Assembly: GCA_025352185.1 (NCBI GenBank)
Contig: JANXTV010000277.1
Location: 1 to 6,281, forward strand
Direction of reading: 5' to 3'
DNA length: 6,281 nt
Source of the DNA: Oligoflexia bacterium
GTDB lineage: Bacteria > Bdellovibrionota > UBA1018
Shown one piece after another: positions 1-6,248 of the stretch. The position numbers were made by a program, and so were the translations under genes. Each line of letters starts with the position of its first letter. The first letter of the stretch is position 1. Below the pieces are notes generated by a model, which was not told where the DNA came from, searched no databases, and saw only the letters and a list, made by a program, of their open reading frames with translations.

Positions 1-17
1 CGAAGCATTCTCGCCCC

Positions 18-686
18 GTGCTGAAACCCCTCACTTCGACGGAACGCCCGCTTTGTCTCCGCTGCCTCCGGGCGCAATCAGTCTGCCTCTGTCACCGAGT
101 TCGGCCGATAGATGCGAGCTTTCGAATCGTTCTTCTCCAACATCCTAAGGAGCGAAAGAACACGATCGGCACTGCCCGACTGACTCACCTCTGCATCGCG
201 AACTCGGTCCTGATTCCGGGGACCGAGTTTGATACGGATCCTGCGGTGAACGCACTTCTGGATCATCCCGGAAATTTCTGCGTCACCCTTTTTCCGGGCG
301 AAAATTCAGTGAACGTATCCGAAAACTCCCACGATATATTCGGATACCGTGCGGGAGACCCGCGCACCCTCGTGGTCTTTATCATCGACGGCACCTGGTC
401 GCACGCGAAGGGGATGATTCGAAAGAGCGCACGCCTCCGCTCCCTCCCCCAAATTCGATTTACTCCGACGACTCCGTCGAACTACCGCGTACGAAAACAA
501 CCGAATGCGTTCTGTCTTTCGACGATTGAAGCGACCCACCAGCTGATTCGTGCCCTGGATCCTTCGGTGAATCCGGACTTCATGGTTGAAATTTTTTCGG
601 AGATGATTGATCGCCAGATCGCGAGCACGAAAGTTTCGAATCTCCGCGAACTTCGCCTCGCGGAAAAGAACGGATCTCCGTCGTGA
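18..686 (+). CDS. DTW-domain tRNA-uridine aminocarboxypropyltransferase (TapT/YfiP-type)
   Basis: Members of this family transfer the 3-amino-3-carboxypropyl group of S-adenosylmethionine to a tRNA uridine, making acp3U; E. coli TapT does this at position 47. The 222-residue product has the family layout. A zinc-type cysteine cluster lies near the N-terminus (C13xxC16 and C23xC25), followed by LLQHPKE (39-45). The signature DGTW is at 124-127, after a hydrophobic strand, and YRVRKQP (156-162) and LSTIEA (167-172) close the domain. These last motifs match the DTW/TDD SAM-binding fold. The protein is cytoplasmic, with no signal peptide or membrane segment. The GTG at 18 is the first available start, but the frame stays open to the window edge, so the true start could lie further upstream; no Shine-Dalgarno sequence is visible. 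The stop overlaps the start of tgt by 4 bases, which suggests one tRNA-modification operon. The family call is strong. The exact target nucleotide is inferred. Confidence 0.88.
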   Translation: MLKPLTSTERPLCLRCLRAQSVCLCHRVRPIDASFRIVLLQHPKERKNTIGTARLTHLCIANSVLIPGTEFDTDPAVNALLDHPGNFCVTLFPGENSVNVSENSHDIFGYRAGDPRTLVVFIIDGTWSHAKGMIRKSARLRSLPQIRFTPTTPSNYRVRKQPNAFCLSTIEATHQLIRALDPSVNPDFMVEIFSEMIDRQIASTKVSNLRELRLAEKNGSPS

Positions 687-1855
687 CGACGAGGCGACTT
701 CCGTTTACCCTCGAAGCCACTGCGACCGACTCCCGTGCCCGCGCCACTCGGTTTACGACACTCCACGGGGAAATGCAGACGCCGATCTTCATGCCCGTCG
801 GCACGCAGGCGACCGTGAAAGGATTAAGCACCGATTCTTTAAAGCACGTCGGGTCGAGAATGTTACTGGCGAACACCTACCACTTGATGCTTCGACCGGG
901 CGCGGAGGTATTCACGAAGGTCGGCGGGATCCATCCGTTTATGAACTGGGATGGCCCGGTGTTGACGGATTCCGGTGGTTTCCAGATTTTCTCGCTCCCG
1001 CACTCACGGTCGATGACGGAAGCGGGCGCGAAATTCGCGAGTTACGTGGACGGTAAAATTCATCTCCTTTCACCGGAGGAAAGTATCCGCGTCCAGCGCG
1101 CGATCGGCAGCGACGTGATGATGGTGCTCGACCAGTGTATCCCCTCGACGTCGGACCACCGAACGGCGCGCGCCGCGATGGAACTCACACACCGGTGGGC
1201 GAAACGCAGCCTCGCGGCGCGGGAAGACTCGCCCCAAGCTCTGTTCGGAATTATCCAGGGCGCGTGCTTCGAGGACCTTCGTATGGAGAGTGTAACGGCA
1301 CTCACCGAAATGCCGTTCGACGGTTACGCGATCGGTGGGCTTGCCGTTGGGGAAACGAAAAACCAGCGCGAGGATTTCACCGAAATTACGGCTGCCCTCC
1401 TCCCCCCCGAATTCCCACGGTACCTCATGGGAGTCGGAACTCCGCTCGATATCCTCGAGGCCGTCCACCGCGGCGTGGATCTATTTGATTGTATTCTTCC
1501 ATCGGCCCTCGCGAAACGGGGAACGGCGTTCACGGCGCGCGGAAAAGTCCAGATGCGACGGTCGGCCTATAAGTTCTCCGAAGCACCGCTCGATCCCGAG
1601 TGCCCCTGCGAAACGTGCCGGACCTATTCACGCGCTTACCTCCACCACCTCACGAAAACCGAAGAAGTTCTGGGATGGCAGCTCCTGAGCCTCCATAACC
1701 TGACGTTCTATCACCGCATGATGGCGGAAATGCGGGAAGTGATTTTCGGCGGATCCTTCCGCCCCTATTTAGAGACGAAACGAAAAGAGTGGTCCGGAAG
1801 CGATGAAGAGCTTTCACCGGCCGAAGAGCGGGAATCCCTCGACTCGTCTCCCTAG
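683..1855 (+). CDS. tgt: tRNA-guanine transglycosylase (queuosine biosynthesis)
   Basis: Tgt exchanges guanine 34 of tRNAs with GUN anticodons (Asp, Asn, His, Tyr) for the queuine precursor preQ1. The 390-residue product covers the whole TIM-barrel enzyme. The base-catalysis aspartate is in DSGGFQ (96-101), and the DQC substrate-pocket segment is at 150-152. IIQG (190-193) and AIGGLAVGE (216-224) form the base-binding site. The nucleophile is D269 in LFDCILP (equivalent to Asp280 of the Zymomonas enzyme). Zinc ligands are C307, C309, C312 and H338. Where most bacterial enzymes have a PTR motif after the nucleophile, this one has PSALAKRG. A YSRAYLHHL segment (315-323) and an acidic tail after about residue 370 complete it. 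The GTG start at 683 sits inside the upstream stop (GTGA), so translation is probably coupled. The stop shares CTAG with the convergent ABC-F gene. Confidence 0.96.
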   Translation: MTTRRLPFTLEATATDSRARATRFTTLHGEMQTPIFMPVGTQATVKGLSTDSLKHVGSRMLLANTYHLMLRPGAEVFTKVGGIHPFMNWDGPVLTDSGGFQIFSLPHSRSMTEAGAKFASYVDGKIHLLSPEESIRVQRAIGSDVMMVLDQCIPSTSDHRTARAAMELTHRWAKRSLAAREDSPQALFGIIQGACFEDLRMESVTALTEMPFDGYAIGGLAVGETKNQREDFTEITAALLPPEFPRYLMGVGTPLDILEAVHRGVDLFDCILPSALAKRGTAFTARGKVQMRRSAYKFSEAPLDPECPCETCRTYSRAYLHHLTKTEEVLGWQLLSLHNLTFYHRMMAEMREVIFGGSFRPYLETKRKEWSGSDEELSPAEERESLDSSP

Positions 1856-3450
1856 GCCGACGCGCCGATTCGGGTTTCGATGTATTCCGAGTACGGCTGC
1901 TCGAAGTCTTTCACTCCGCGGGCGCCCACTTCGATTACCCGGTTCGCGACCGTCTCGATAAACTGCTGATCGTGCGAGGAGAAAAGAACATTCCCCGAAA
2001 AACGGGTCATCGCATTATTCACGGCCTGAATCGATTCGAGGTCGAGGTGGTTCGTCGGACCGTCGAGGATGACGACGTTCGCATCGATGAGCATCATCTT
2101 CGCGAGCATGCAGCGGACGCGCTCACCTCCGGAAAGGACGTTCGTCTTCTTCGTCGCTTCTTCGCCGGAAAAAAGCATCCGCCCGAGAAATCCACGCACA
2201 AAGTTTTCGTTTTGGTCGGGCGAATACTGGCGAAGCCAGTCGATCAGATTCATTTCGCTGCCGTTAAAGTACTGAGCGTTATCCTTCGGAAAGTAAGAAC
2301 GGGTAGTCGTTACCCCCCATTTAAAGCTCCCGCTATCGGGGGCGATCTCTTCCGCAAGAATTTTAAAGAGGGTTGTCACCGCAAGATCGGTGTCGCCAAT
2401 GAAAACCGGTTTATCGCCCTTTTTCAGGGAGAACGAAACGCGGTCGAGGACTTTAACGCCGTCAATCGACTTCGTAAGATTTTCGACGCGTAGAATCTGA
2501 TCGCCCGCTTCGCGTTCCGCTTTAAACGAAACGAACGGATATTTCCGGGAAGACGGTTTAATATCTTCAAGCGTGAGCTTCTCTAACTGACGTCGGCGAG
2601 AGGTCGCCTGGCGGGACTTCGACGCGTTCGCGCTGAACCTCGCGATGAAGGCTTTTAGCTCCTCGGCTTTATCTTCGGATTTTTTCTTCTTATCCTGCAT
2701 CTGCTTCAGCGCGAGTTGGCTCGACTCGTACCAAAAATCATAGTTCCCCGTGAAGAGCTGGATGCGGCTGAAATCAATATCCGCCATGTGGGTACAGACT
2801 TGGTTTAGAAAATGACGATCGTGGGAAACGACGATGACCGTTTTTTCATAGTTGAGGAGGAAGGCTTCGAGCCAACGAATCGCCACCAGATCCAGATGGT
2901 TCGTCGGTTCGTCGAGCAGAAGGATATCGGGTTTACCGAAGAGCGCCTGCGCGAGCAGTACCTTTAACTTATCCGTATCGAGGAGCTCCCGCATTTTCTT
3001 CTCGTGGAGTTCCGTACCGATACCGAGTCCGGCGAGGAGGACGGCCGCATCGCTCTCCGCTTCCCATCCTCGCAAATCTGCGAAAATCGCTTCGAGTTCA
3101 CCCGCGCGGTCGCCGTCCTTCTCCGAAAAGTCGGGTTTCGCGTAGAGCGCGTCTTTTTCGGCGATGATCTCGTTTAATCGGGGCTCGCCCATGATGACGG
3201 TCTTCAGCACCTGGACGTCGTCAAAAGTAAAATGGTCTTGGCGAAGGAACGAAATCCGCTCCCCCGGCGTAATGCTGACGGAACCCACGTACGAGGTATT
3301 TTCGCCCGAAAGGATTTTCAGAAACGTCGATTTTCCGGCGCCGTTTGCGCCGATGAGCCCGTAACAATTTCCCGGGACGAACTTAATATTTACGTCATCA
3401 AAAAGCCGGTGGCTTCCGTAACTCAGACTCACGCCCGCAACTGTAATCAT
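1852..3450 (-). CDS. ybiT: ABC-F family ATPase, YbiT-type, with degenerate second ATP site
   Basis: ABC-F proteins are soluble tandem ATPases that act on the ribosome; YbiT-type members are thought to modulate translation. The 532-residue length matches YbiT (about 530). NBD1 has Walker A GANGAGKS (34-41), Walker B ILLLDE (176-181) and H-loop H210, but its signature position reads RELLDTDK (154-161) instead of LSGGQ. The charged linker runs from about 240 to 310 and includes SANASKSRQATSRRRQ (273-288), typical of the tRNA-contacting interdomain motif. NBD2 has a good signature, LSGGE (439-443), and H-loop H493. Its Walker A reads GDTDLAVTT (352-360), with V358 where the phosphate-binding lysine belongs, and its Walker B reads VVILDG (459-464), with G464 in place of the catalytic glutamate. 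Only the NBD1 Walker / NBD2 signature site therefore looks catalytic. There is no transmembrane domain, so it is not a transporter. The ATG at 3448-3450 gives a natural family N-terminus. A palindrome lies just upstream. Confidence 0.93.
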   Translation of the reverse strand: MITVAGVSLSYGSHRLFDDVNIKFVPGNCYGLIGANGAGKSTFLKILSGENTSYVGSVSITPGERISFLRQDHFTFDDVQVLKTVIMGEPRLNEIIAEKDALYAKPDFSEKDGDRAGELEAIFADLRGWEAESDAAVLLAGLGIGTELHEKKMRELLDTDKLKVLLAQALFGKPDILLLDEPTNHLDLVAIRWLEAFLLNYEKTVIVVSHDRHFLNQVCTHMADIDFSRIQLFTGNYDFWYESSQLALKQMQDKKKKSEDKAEELKAFIARFSANASKSRQATSRRRQLEKLTLEDIKPSSRKYPFVSFKAEREAGDQILRVENLTKSIDGVKVLDRVSFSLKKGDKPVFIGDTDLAVTTLFKILAEEIAPDSGSFKWGVTTTRSYFPKDNAQYFNGSEMNLIDWLRQYSPDQNENFVRGFLGRMLFSGEEATKKTNVLSGGERVRCMLAKMMLIDANVVILDGPTNHLDLESIQAVNNAMTRFSGNVLFSSHDQQFIETVANRVIEVGARGVKDFEQPYSEYIETRIGASA

Positions 3451-3464
3451 GGGGGCAACCTACA

Positions 3465-3487
3465 CTGGAAAACGCACGCTTTTCCAG
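3465..3487. promoter_or_regulatory. Perfect 8-7-8 inverted repeat upstream of the ABC-F gene
   Basis: The arms are CTGGAAAA (3465-3472) and TTTTCCAG (3480-3487), exact reverse complements separated by CGCACGC. The element ends 14 bases before the ABC-F start codon. In that position it could be an operator for a dimeric repressor or a hairpin in the 5' untranslated region affecting ribosome loading. On the plus strand the repeat is followed after three bases by TTTTT (3491-3495), which resembles an intrinsic terminator, but no plus-strand gene ends nearby. On the minus strand no T-tract follows, so it is a poor terminator for the 91-residue gene. The repeat is directly visible; its role is inferred. 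Confidence 0.5.
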
Positions 3488-3492
3488 CGGTT

Positions 3493-3522
3493 TTTATGCG
3501 GTGCGCGCGAATCCCGTTTTAA
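3493..3522 (-). promoter_or_regulatory. Weak candidate promoter for the ABC-F gene
   Basis: On the minus strand, TTAAAA (3517-3522) and CATAAA (3493-3498) are separated by 18 bases. Each matches the sigma-70 consensus at 4 of 6 positions. Transcription would start at or just inside the inverted repeat at 3465-3487, consistent with an operator role for that repeat. The match is poor and the promoter consensus of this organism is unknown, so this is only a candidate. Confidence 0.2.
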
Positions 3523-3538
3523 CCCCGTATCCTACGAA

Positions 3539-3814
3539 TTAGCCTAGATATTCGCGGATTTCGGCGGCCTGCTTATGCACCCGGTCCATCTTCCCGGTGG
3601 TCACCCACTCGGCCGGGAAGAAATAGTCCCGGCTCTTTGCCGTCACCTTCACGCCGCGGGTCGAGTGGAGGGTATTTGCATCCGGATCGTAATCCTGCGG
3701 AAGATCAATACTTCGAATCGTTCCCGCGGGCGCAATGGGACGAACCCGTACGTTCTCGTATCCACCCAGCTCCTCCTCGAGGAAGGACAGCAGAAATTCA
3801 ATTTCAACCGACAT
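3539..3814 (-). CDS. Conserved-looking 91-residue protein of unknown function
   Basis: I do not recognise this family. The product is a small soluble protein with no signal peptide, membrane segment or cysteine. Residues 1-17 (MSVEIEFLLSFLEEELG) look like an amphipathic acidic helix. A proline-containing middle follows (VRVRPIAPAG, 22-31, and DLPQDYDPDAN, 37-47). Then comes a likely beta segment, VKVTAKSRDYFFPAEWV (55-71), and a charged C-terminal helix (MDRVHKQAAEIREYL, 76-90). GC-ending codons and low-complexity-free composition support real coding. I chose the ATG at 3812-3814 because the product then opens directly with the helix. Upstream in-frame starts at 3832, 3829 or 3895 would add residues that look like translated intergenic DNA. 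No clear Shine-Dalgarno sequence helps the choice. The gene is divergent from the outer-membrane protein gene and lies 88 bases upstream of the co-directional ABC-F gene, so read-through into it is possible. Confidence 0.6.
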   Translation of the reverse strand: MSVEIEFLLSFLEEELGGYENVRVRPIAPAGTIRSIDLPQDYDPDANTLHSTRGVKVTAKSRDYFFPAEWVTTGKMDRVHKQAAEIREYLG

Positions 3815-3923
3815 GGATACGGATCTCATCATTCTCGATTCGCCTGTTTTAACGGAAAAGAAAAGGGAGACTTGGGGGTCGGACCTTGCAAACACGGACC
3901 GATTCCCGAAAAATAGAACCTCG

Positions 3924-5330
3924 ATGCGTCGGCCTCCCCTCTACCCCCTTTTCACCTTCATGATTGCCGCGATTTTCGGCGCGGCTACCGCCCGGGCGGA
4001 GGATACTCTCCCTTATTCGACCCGCACTAAGGCCTATAACGGATACAGCTCCATCGTTCAGGGGGATAACGAAACGATCGGGATGGCGGACGCGACCGTC
4101 GCCATTCCCGGGAGCATCAGCTCGCTCGAAACGAATCCCGCGGGACTGACCATGACGATGGGGAGCGTCTCCGCCCAAATTAACTCCAGTGAAATGCGCG
4201 ATCGAAGCATCACCGGCGCGGAGACGAAGGGCATTAAGAGTAACCAGTGGGGGCTCGCCGTCGTGCCCGGGAACTGGGGATTCGCCCTCACGTACTACAC
4301 TCCCAGTTACGAAGGCGGCAGCTACATCTCCCCGAATTCCGGCCGGAGCGATAATTACGAAGTTTCGCTAAAGCAATTGCGCTTCTCCGCGTCCCACTCA
4401 CTGATGAACCACCGCTTAAGCATCGGCGCGAGCTTCGAGGTGATTCACGCAATAAGAAATCTATCCGAAGAACATCAGGGCGCTACGGATTTCTCCGTAA
4501 AACTCGGCGCGATCTACCACGTGCGAAACCATTTTCTGGTCGGAGCGAGTTTTTCCCCCGCCCAGGATGTCGGAGATAGCGTCGCCCGGTCCGGGGGTTC
4601 CACCTTACCGGGTTTCGCGCAGCCCGTGCGCAGCCCGATGCTCGCCACCGTCGGAACCGGTTGGATTCCGAATCGTTATTTCAGCGTCGGGTTCTCCGTT
4701 ACGGGCGTGGGCACGACGACGAACACGGCCCTACTCCGTGACGAAAATCGCGTAGTCGGGGAACATTTCACGATTCAACCCCGTGCGGGAGCGTCTTACA
4801 TTCTCGGCGAGTATAAATGGGTGAAAATATCGACCGCGCTCGGATCCTACTACGAAAATCCGCGGATCGAGGGAGTACCCCACCGCCTCCACGGGACGTT
4901 CGCGTTTCAGGTAAATCCACTATTCTTCAACATCGGATTTGGTATCGACCGCGCCGAACGCTTTAATAACCAAACTTTTTCCATCGGAATCGATATCGTC
5001 CGCGCGGCCCGGACCTTGAAAATGATCCCGAAGGATTCGGTTCCCCCGCGAAACGGGATGTGTCCGAACCCCTTGGAAATTAAAGCCGACGGACTCCCCG
5101 ACTCGCTCTGCGCGGGGGAAAAACGGGAATTCGCGGCACCGAGCATGGGTGACGTCGGACAAATCATCCAAGAAATTCCCGCAAATATCGGAAATACCCT
5201 GCAAGGAAAACCGACGGCTAGTGAACTCCGTGAGGAACGAGAAAAGTACCAGAACCTCGACCCAACGCCCGAAATCATGAAGAGCATCCGAAAGAAAAAG
5301 CCGAAGAAGAAATCGACGGCGACTCCCTAA
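3924..5330 (+). CDS. Outer-membrane beta-barrel protein (FadL/PorV-like superfamily) with basic C-terminal tail
   Basis: The product is a probable outer-membrane pore or transport barrel; no substrate can be assigned. The ATG at 3924 gives a 468-residue protein with a clear Sec signal peptide: MRR, a hydrophobic core to about residue 20, and an ATARA cleavage site before E26. The frame is open further upstream to 3735, but those residues would bury the signal peptide and overlap the divergent gene. After the signal, GMADATVAIPGSISSLETNPAG (53-74) resembles the N-terminal region of FadL/OmpP1 and PorV-type barrels, which carry a conserved NPAG-like turn. Alternating hydrophobic/aromatic strands then run to about residue 362. 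A periplasmic-looking tail of roughly 105 residues follows, with two cysteines (C380, C396) that could form a disulphide, a helical stretch (432-443) and a RKKKPKKK cluster near the end. The lipoprotein gene starts 69 bases downstream on the same strand. The barrel assignment is good; the exact family is less certain. Confidence 0.75.
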   Translation: MRRPPLYPLFTFMIAAIFGAATARAEDTLPYSTRTKAYNGYSSIVQGDNETIGMADATVAIPGSISSLETNPAGLTMTMGSVSAQINSSEMRDRSITGAETKGIKSNQWGLAVVPGNWGFALTYYTPSYEGGSYISPNSGRSDNYEVSLKQLRFSASHSLMNHRLSIGASFEVIHAIRNLSEEHQGATDFSVKLGAIYHVRNHFLVGASFSPAQDVGDSVARSGGSTLPGFAQPVRSPMLATVGTGWIPNRYFSVGFSVTGVGTTTNTALLRDENRVVGEHFTIQPRAGASYILGEYKWVKISTALGSYYENPRIEGVPHRLHGTFAFQVNPLFFNIGFGIDRAERFNNQTFSIGIDIVRAARTLKMIPKDSVPPRNGMCPNPLEIKADGLPDSLCAGEKREFAAPSMGDVGQIIQEIPANIGNTLQGKPTASELREEREKYQNLDPTPEIMKSIRKKKPKKKSTATP

Positions 5331-5399
5331 CGGGCCCCCGACCGAATTCTGTCAAATCACTGTCATTGCGATGGTCCCCGGACCGGCCACACTAAAAGG

Positions 5400-6188
5400 G
5401 TGAAACTCAACTCTCCTTCGCTCCTCGTCGTCACGTTCATGCTCACGTCTTGTGCAAGTACGCCAACCAACGCGATAGCAACCGAACCCTTTCCAGGAGT
5501 CACGACGGCAGTCGAACCGGAACTCGCGACCGAGGCATTTCTCGCGAAGGATCGCTTTGGCCTCGTAAATACCCACGATAAGCGCGTCGATAATAATGGC
5601 GATGGTTACGATAAACTTTACGGCACGCGAAACTTTCGGGCAGTTCTGGCGAATGTCCTCTACCGCGGGGGCGCAAATAACGTTCGGAACCGTGAGGGTA
5701 CGCGACCGAATCGGAATCCACTTCCGGAGGTCGGCCTGAAATCACTTTGCGAACAGGGGTTCGATACCGCGGTCTATATGTACGCAACTGGGTTTTCGAC
5801 GGCGTCGAAGAAGGTGAACTGTATGAACGAAAAGACGGGTCGGCCCGCGACGCTCGACTATCTCCAGATGGGTCCGTATCAACCCGCGAGCATTCGCGAA
5901 CTTCTCGAAATGACCTATAAAAAAATTAAATCCGGAAGTACCGCGAGTTCCTATTACCACTGCTGGAATGGGTGGCACGCGTCCGGAATGATCTCGGCCT
6001 TCTCACTTCGCCAGTTCTGCGGGTATTCCGGGGATCTAGCGGTGAAGTACTGGGACTTGAATACTGACGGCAACAATGCGGACTCCGCCTTTAAGGCACT
6101 GCGCGCCCAAATCCGCGCGTTCGCTCCCTACGCTGACCTGAAGCTCACCGACGCGGAAAAAGCCCGCGTTTGCCTCCCCATGAAATGA
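5400..6188 (+). CDS. Lipoprotein with dual-specificity/tyrosine-phosphatase-like fold and altered active-site loop
   Basis: The 262-residue product starts with a lipoprotein signal: MK, a hydrophobic run, then LTSC with the lipidated cysteine C18. It should be anchored in the envelope. The mature part follows the cysteine-phosphatase plan. NVLYRGG (85-91) and GLKSLCEQGFDTAVYMY (112-128) resemble the first strands of dual-specificity phosphatases. LDYLQM (152-157) contains D153, 35 residues before the catalytic-type cysteine, about where a general acid would sit. The active-site loop reads HCWNGWHASG (187-196): C188, the glycine and the SG are kept, but A194 replaces the phosphate-binding arginine of HCx5R. 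Two DxNxDG motifs (64-69 and 219-224) look like calcium-binding loops. Cysteines at 117, 141, 207 and 258 could form disulphides. The start is the GTG at 5400, the only one giving a complete signal. It may bind phosphate ligands or act on another substrate rather than being a standard phosphatase. Confidence 0.75.
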   Translation: MKLNSPSLLVVTFMLTSCASTPTNAIATEPFPGVTTAVEPELATEAFLAKDRFGLVNTHDKRVDNNGDGYDKLYGTRNFRAVLANVLYRGGANNVRNREGTRPNRNPLPEVGLKSLCEQGFDTAVYMYATGFSTASKKVNCMNEKTGRPATLDYLQMGPYQPASIRELLEMTYKKIKSGSTASSYYHCWNGWHASGMISAFSLRQFCGYSGDLAVKYWDLNTDGNNADSAFKALRAQIRAFAPYADLKLTDAEKARVCLPMK

Positions 6189-6212
6189 GGCCCGAAGTGT
6201 GAACTCCGGGCC
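6189..6212. terminator. GC stem-loop after the lipoprotein gene, possible terminator
   Basis: Immediately after the stop codon, GGCCCG (6189-6194) pairs with CGGGCC (6207-6212). An A-C mismatch is followed inside by AGT/ACT, and the loop is GTGA, a GNRA-type tetraloop in RNA. No T-tract follows on the plus strand, and only TCATTTCAT follows on the minus strand. It is thus not a textbook intrinsic terminator. It could still stabilise or end transcripts from the convergent genes on either side. Confidence 0.4.
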
Positions 6213-6248
6213 CGTCGTTGAGGACAATTTGATTCGGAAACGAAAAAC

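Noticed and set aside
607..1056. A 149-codon plus-strand frame spanning the DTW/tgt junction
   Set aside because: It runs in another frame through motif-verified Tgt coding, and its arginine-rich product is typical of a GC-rich shadow frame.
1972..2493. A 173-codon plus-strand open frame opposite the ABC-F gene
   Set aside because: It lies wholly antisense to well-matched ABC-F domains, and its translation shows no domain-like pattern.
3815..3895. N-terminal extension of the 91-residue protein (start at 3895)
   Set aside because: The extra 27 residues read like translated intergenic DNA and would push into the divergent promoter region.
3880..3900. Direct repeat CGGACC (3880-3885 and 3895-3900) in the divergent intergenic region
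   Set aside because: It is only six bases long in GC-rich DNA, and there is no matching promoter to tie it to.
3735..3923. N-terminal extension of the outer-membrane protein
   Set aside because: The frame is open, but the extension would place 63 polar residues before a clear signal peptide and would overlap the divergent gene.
4907..5287. A 126-codon minus-strand frame opposite the outer-membrane protein gene
   Set aside because: It is antisense to the barrel and tail coding region and lacks recognisable motifs.
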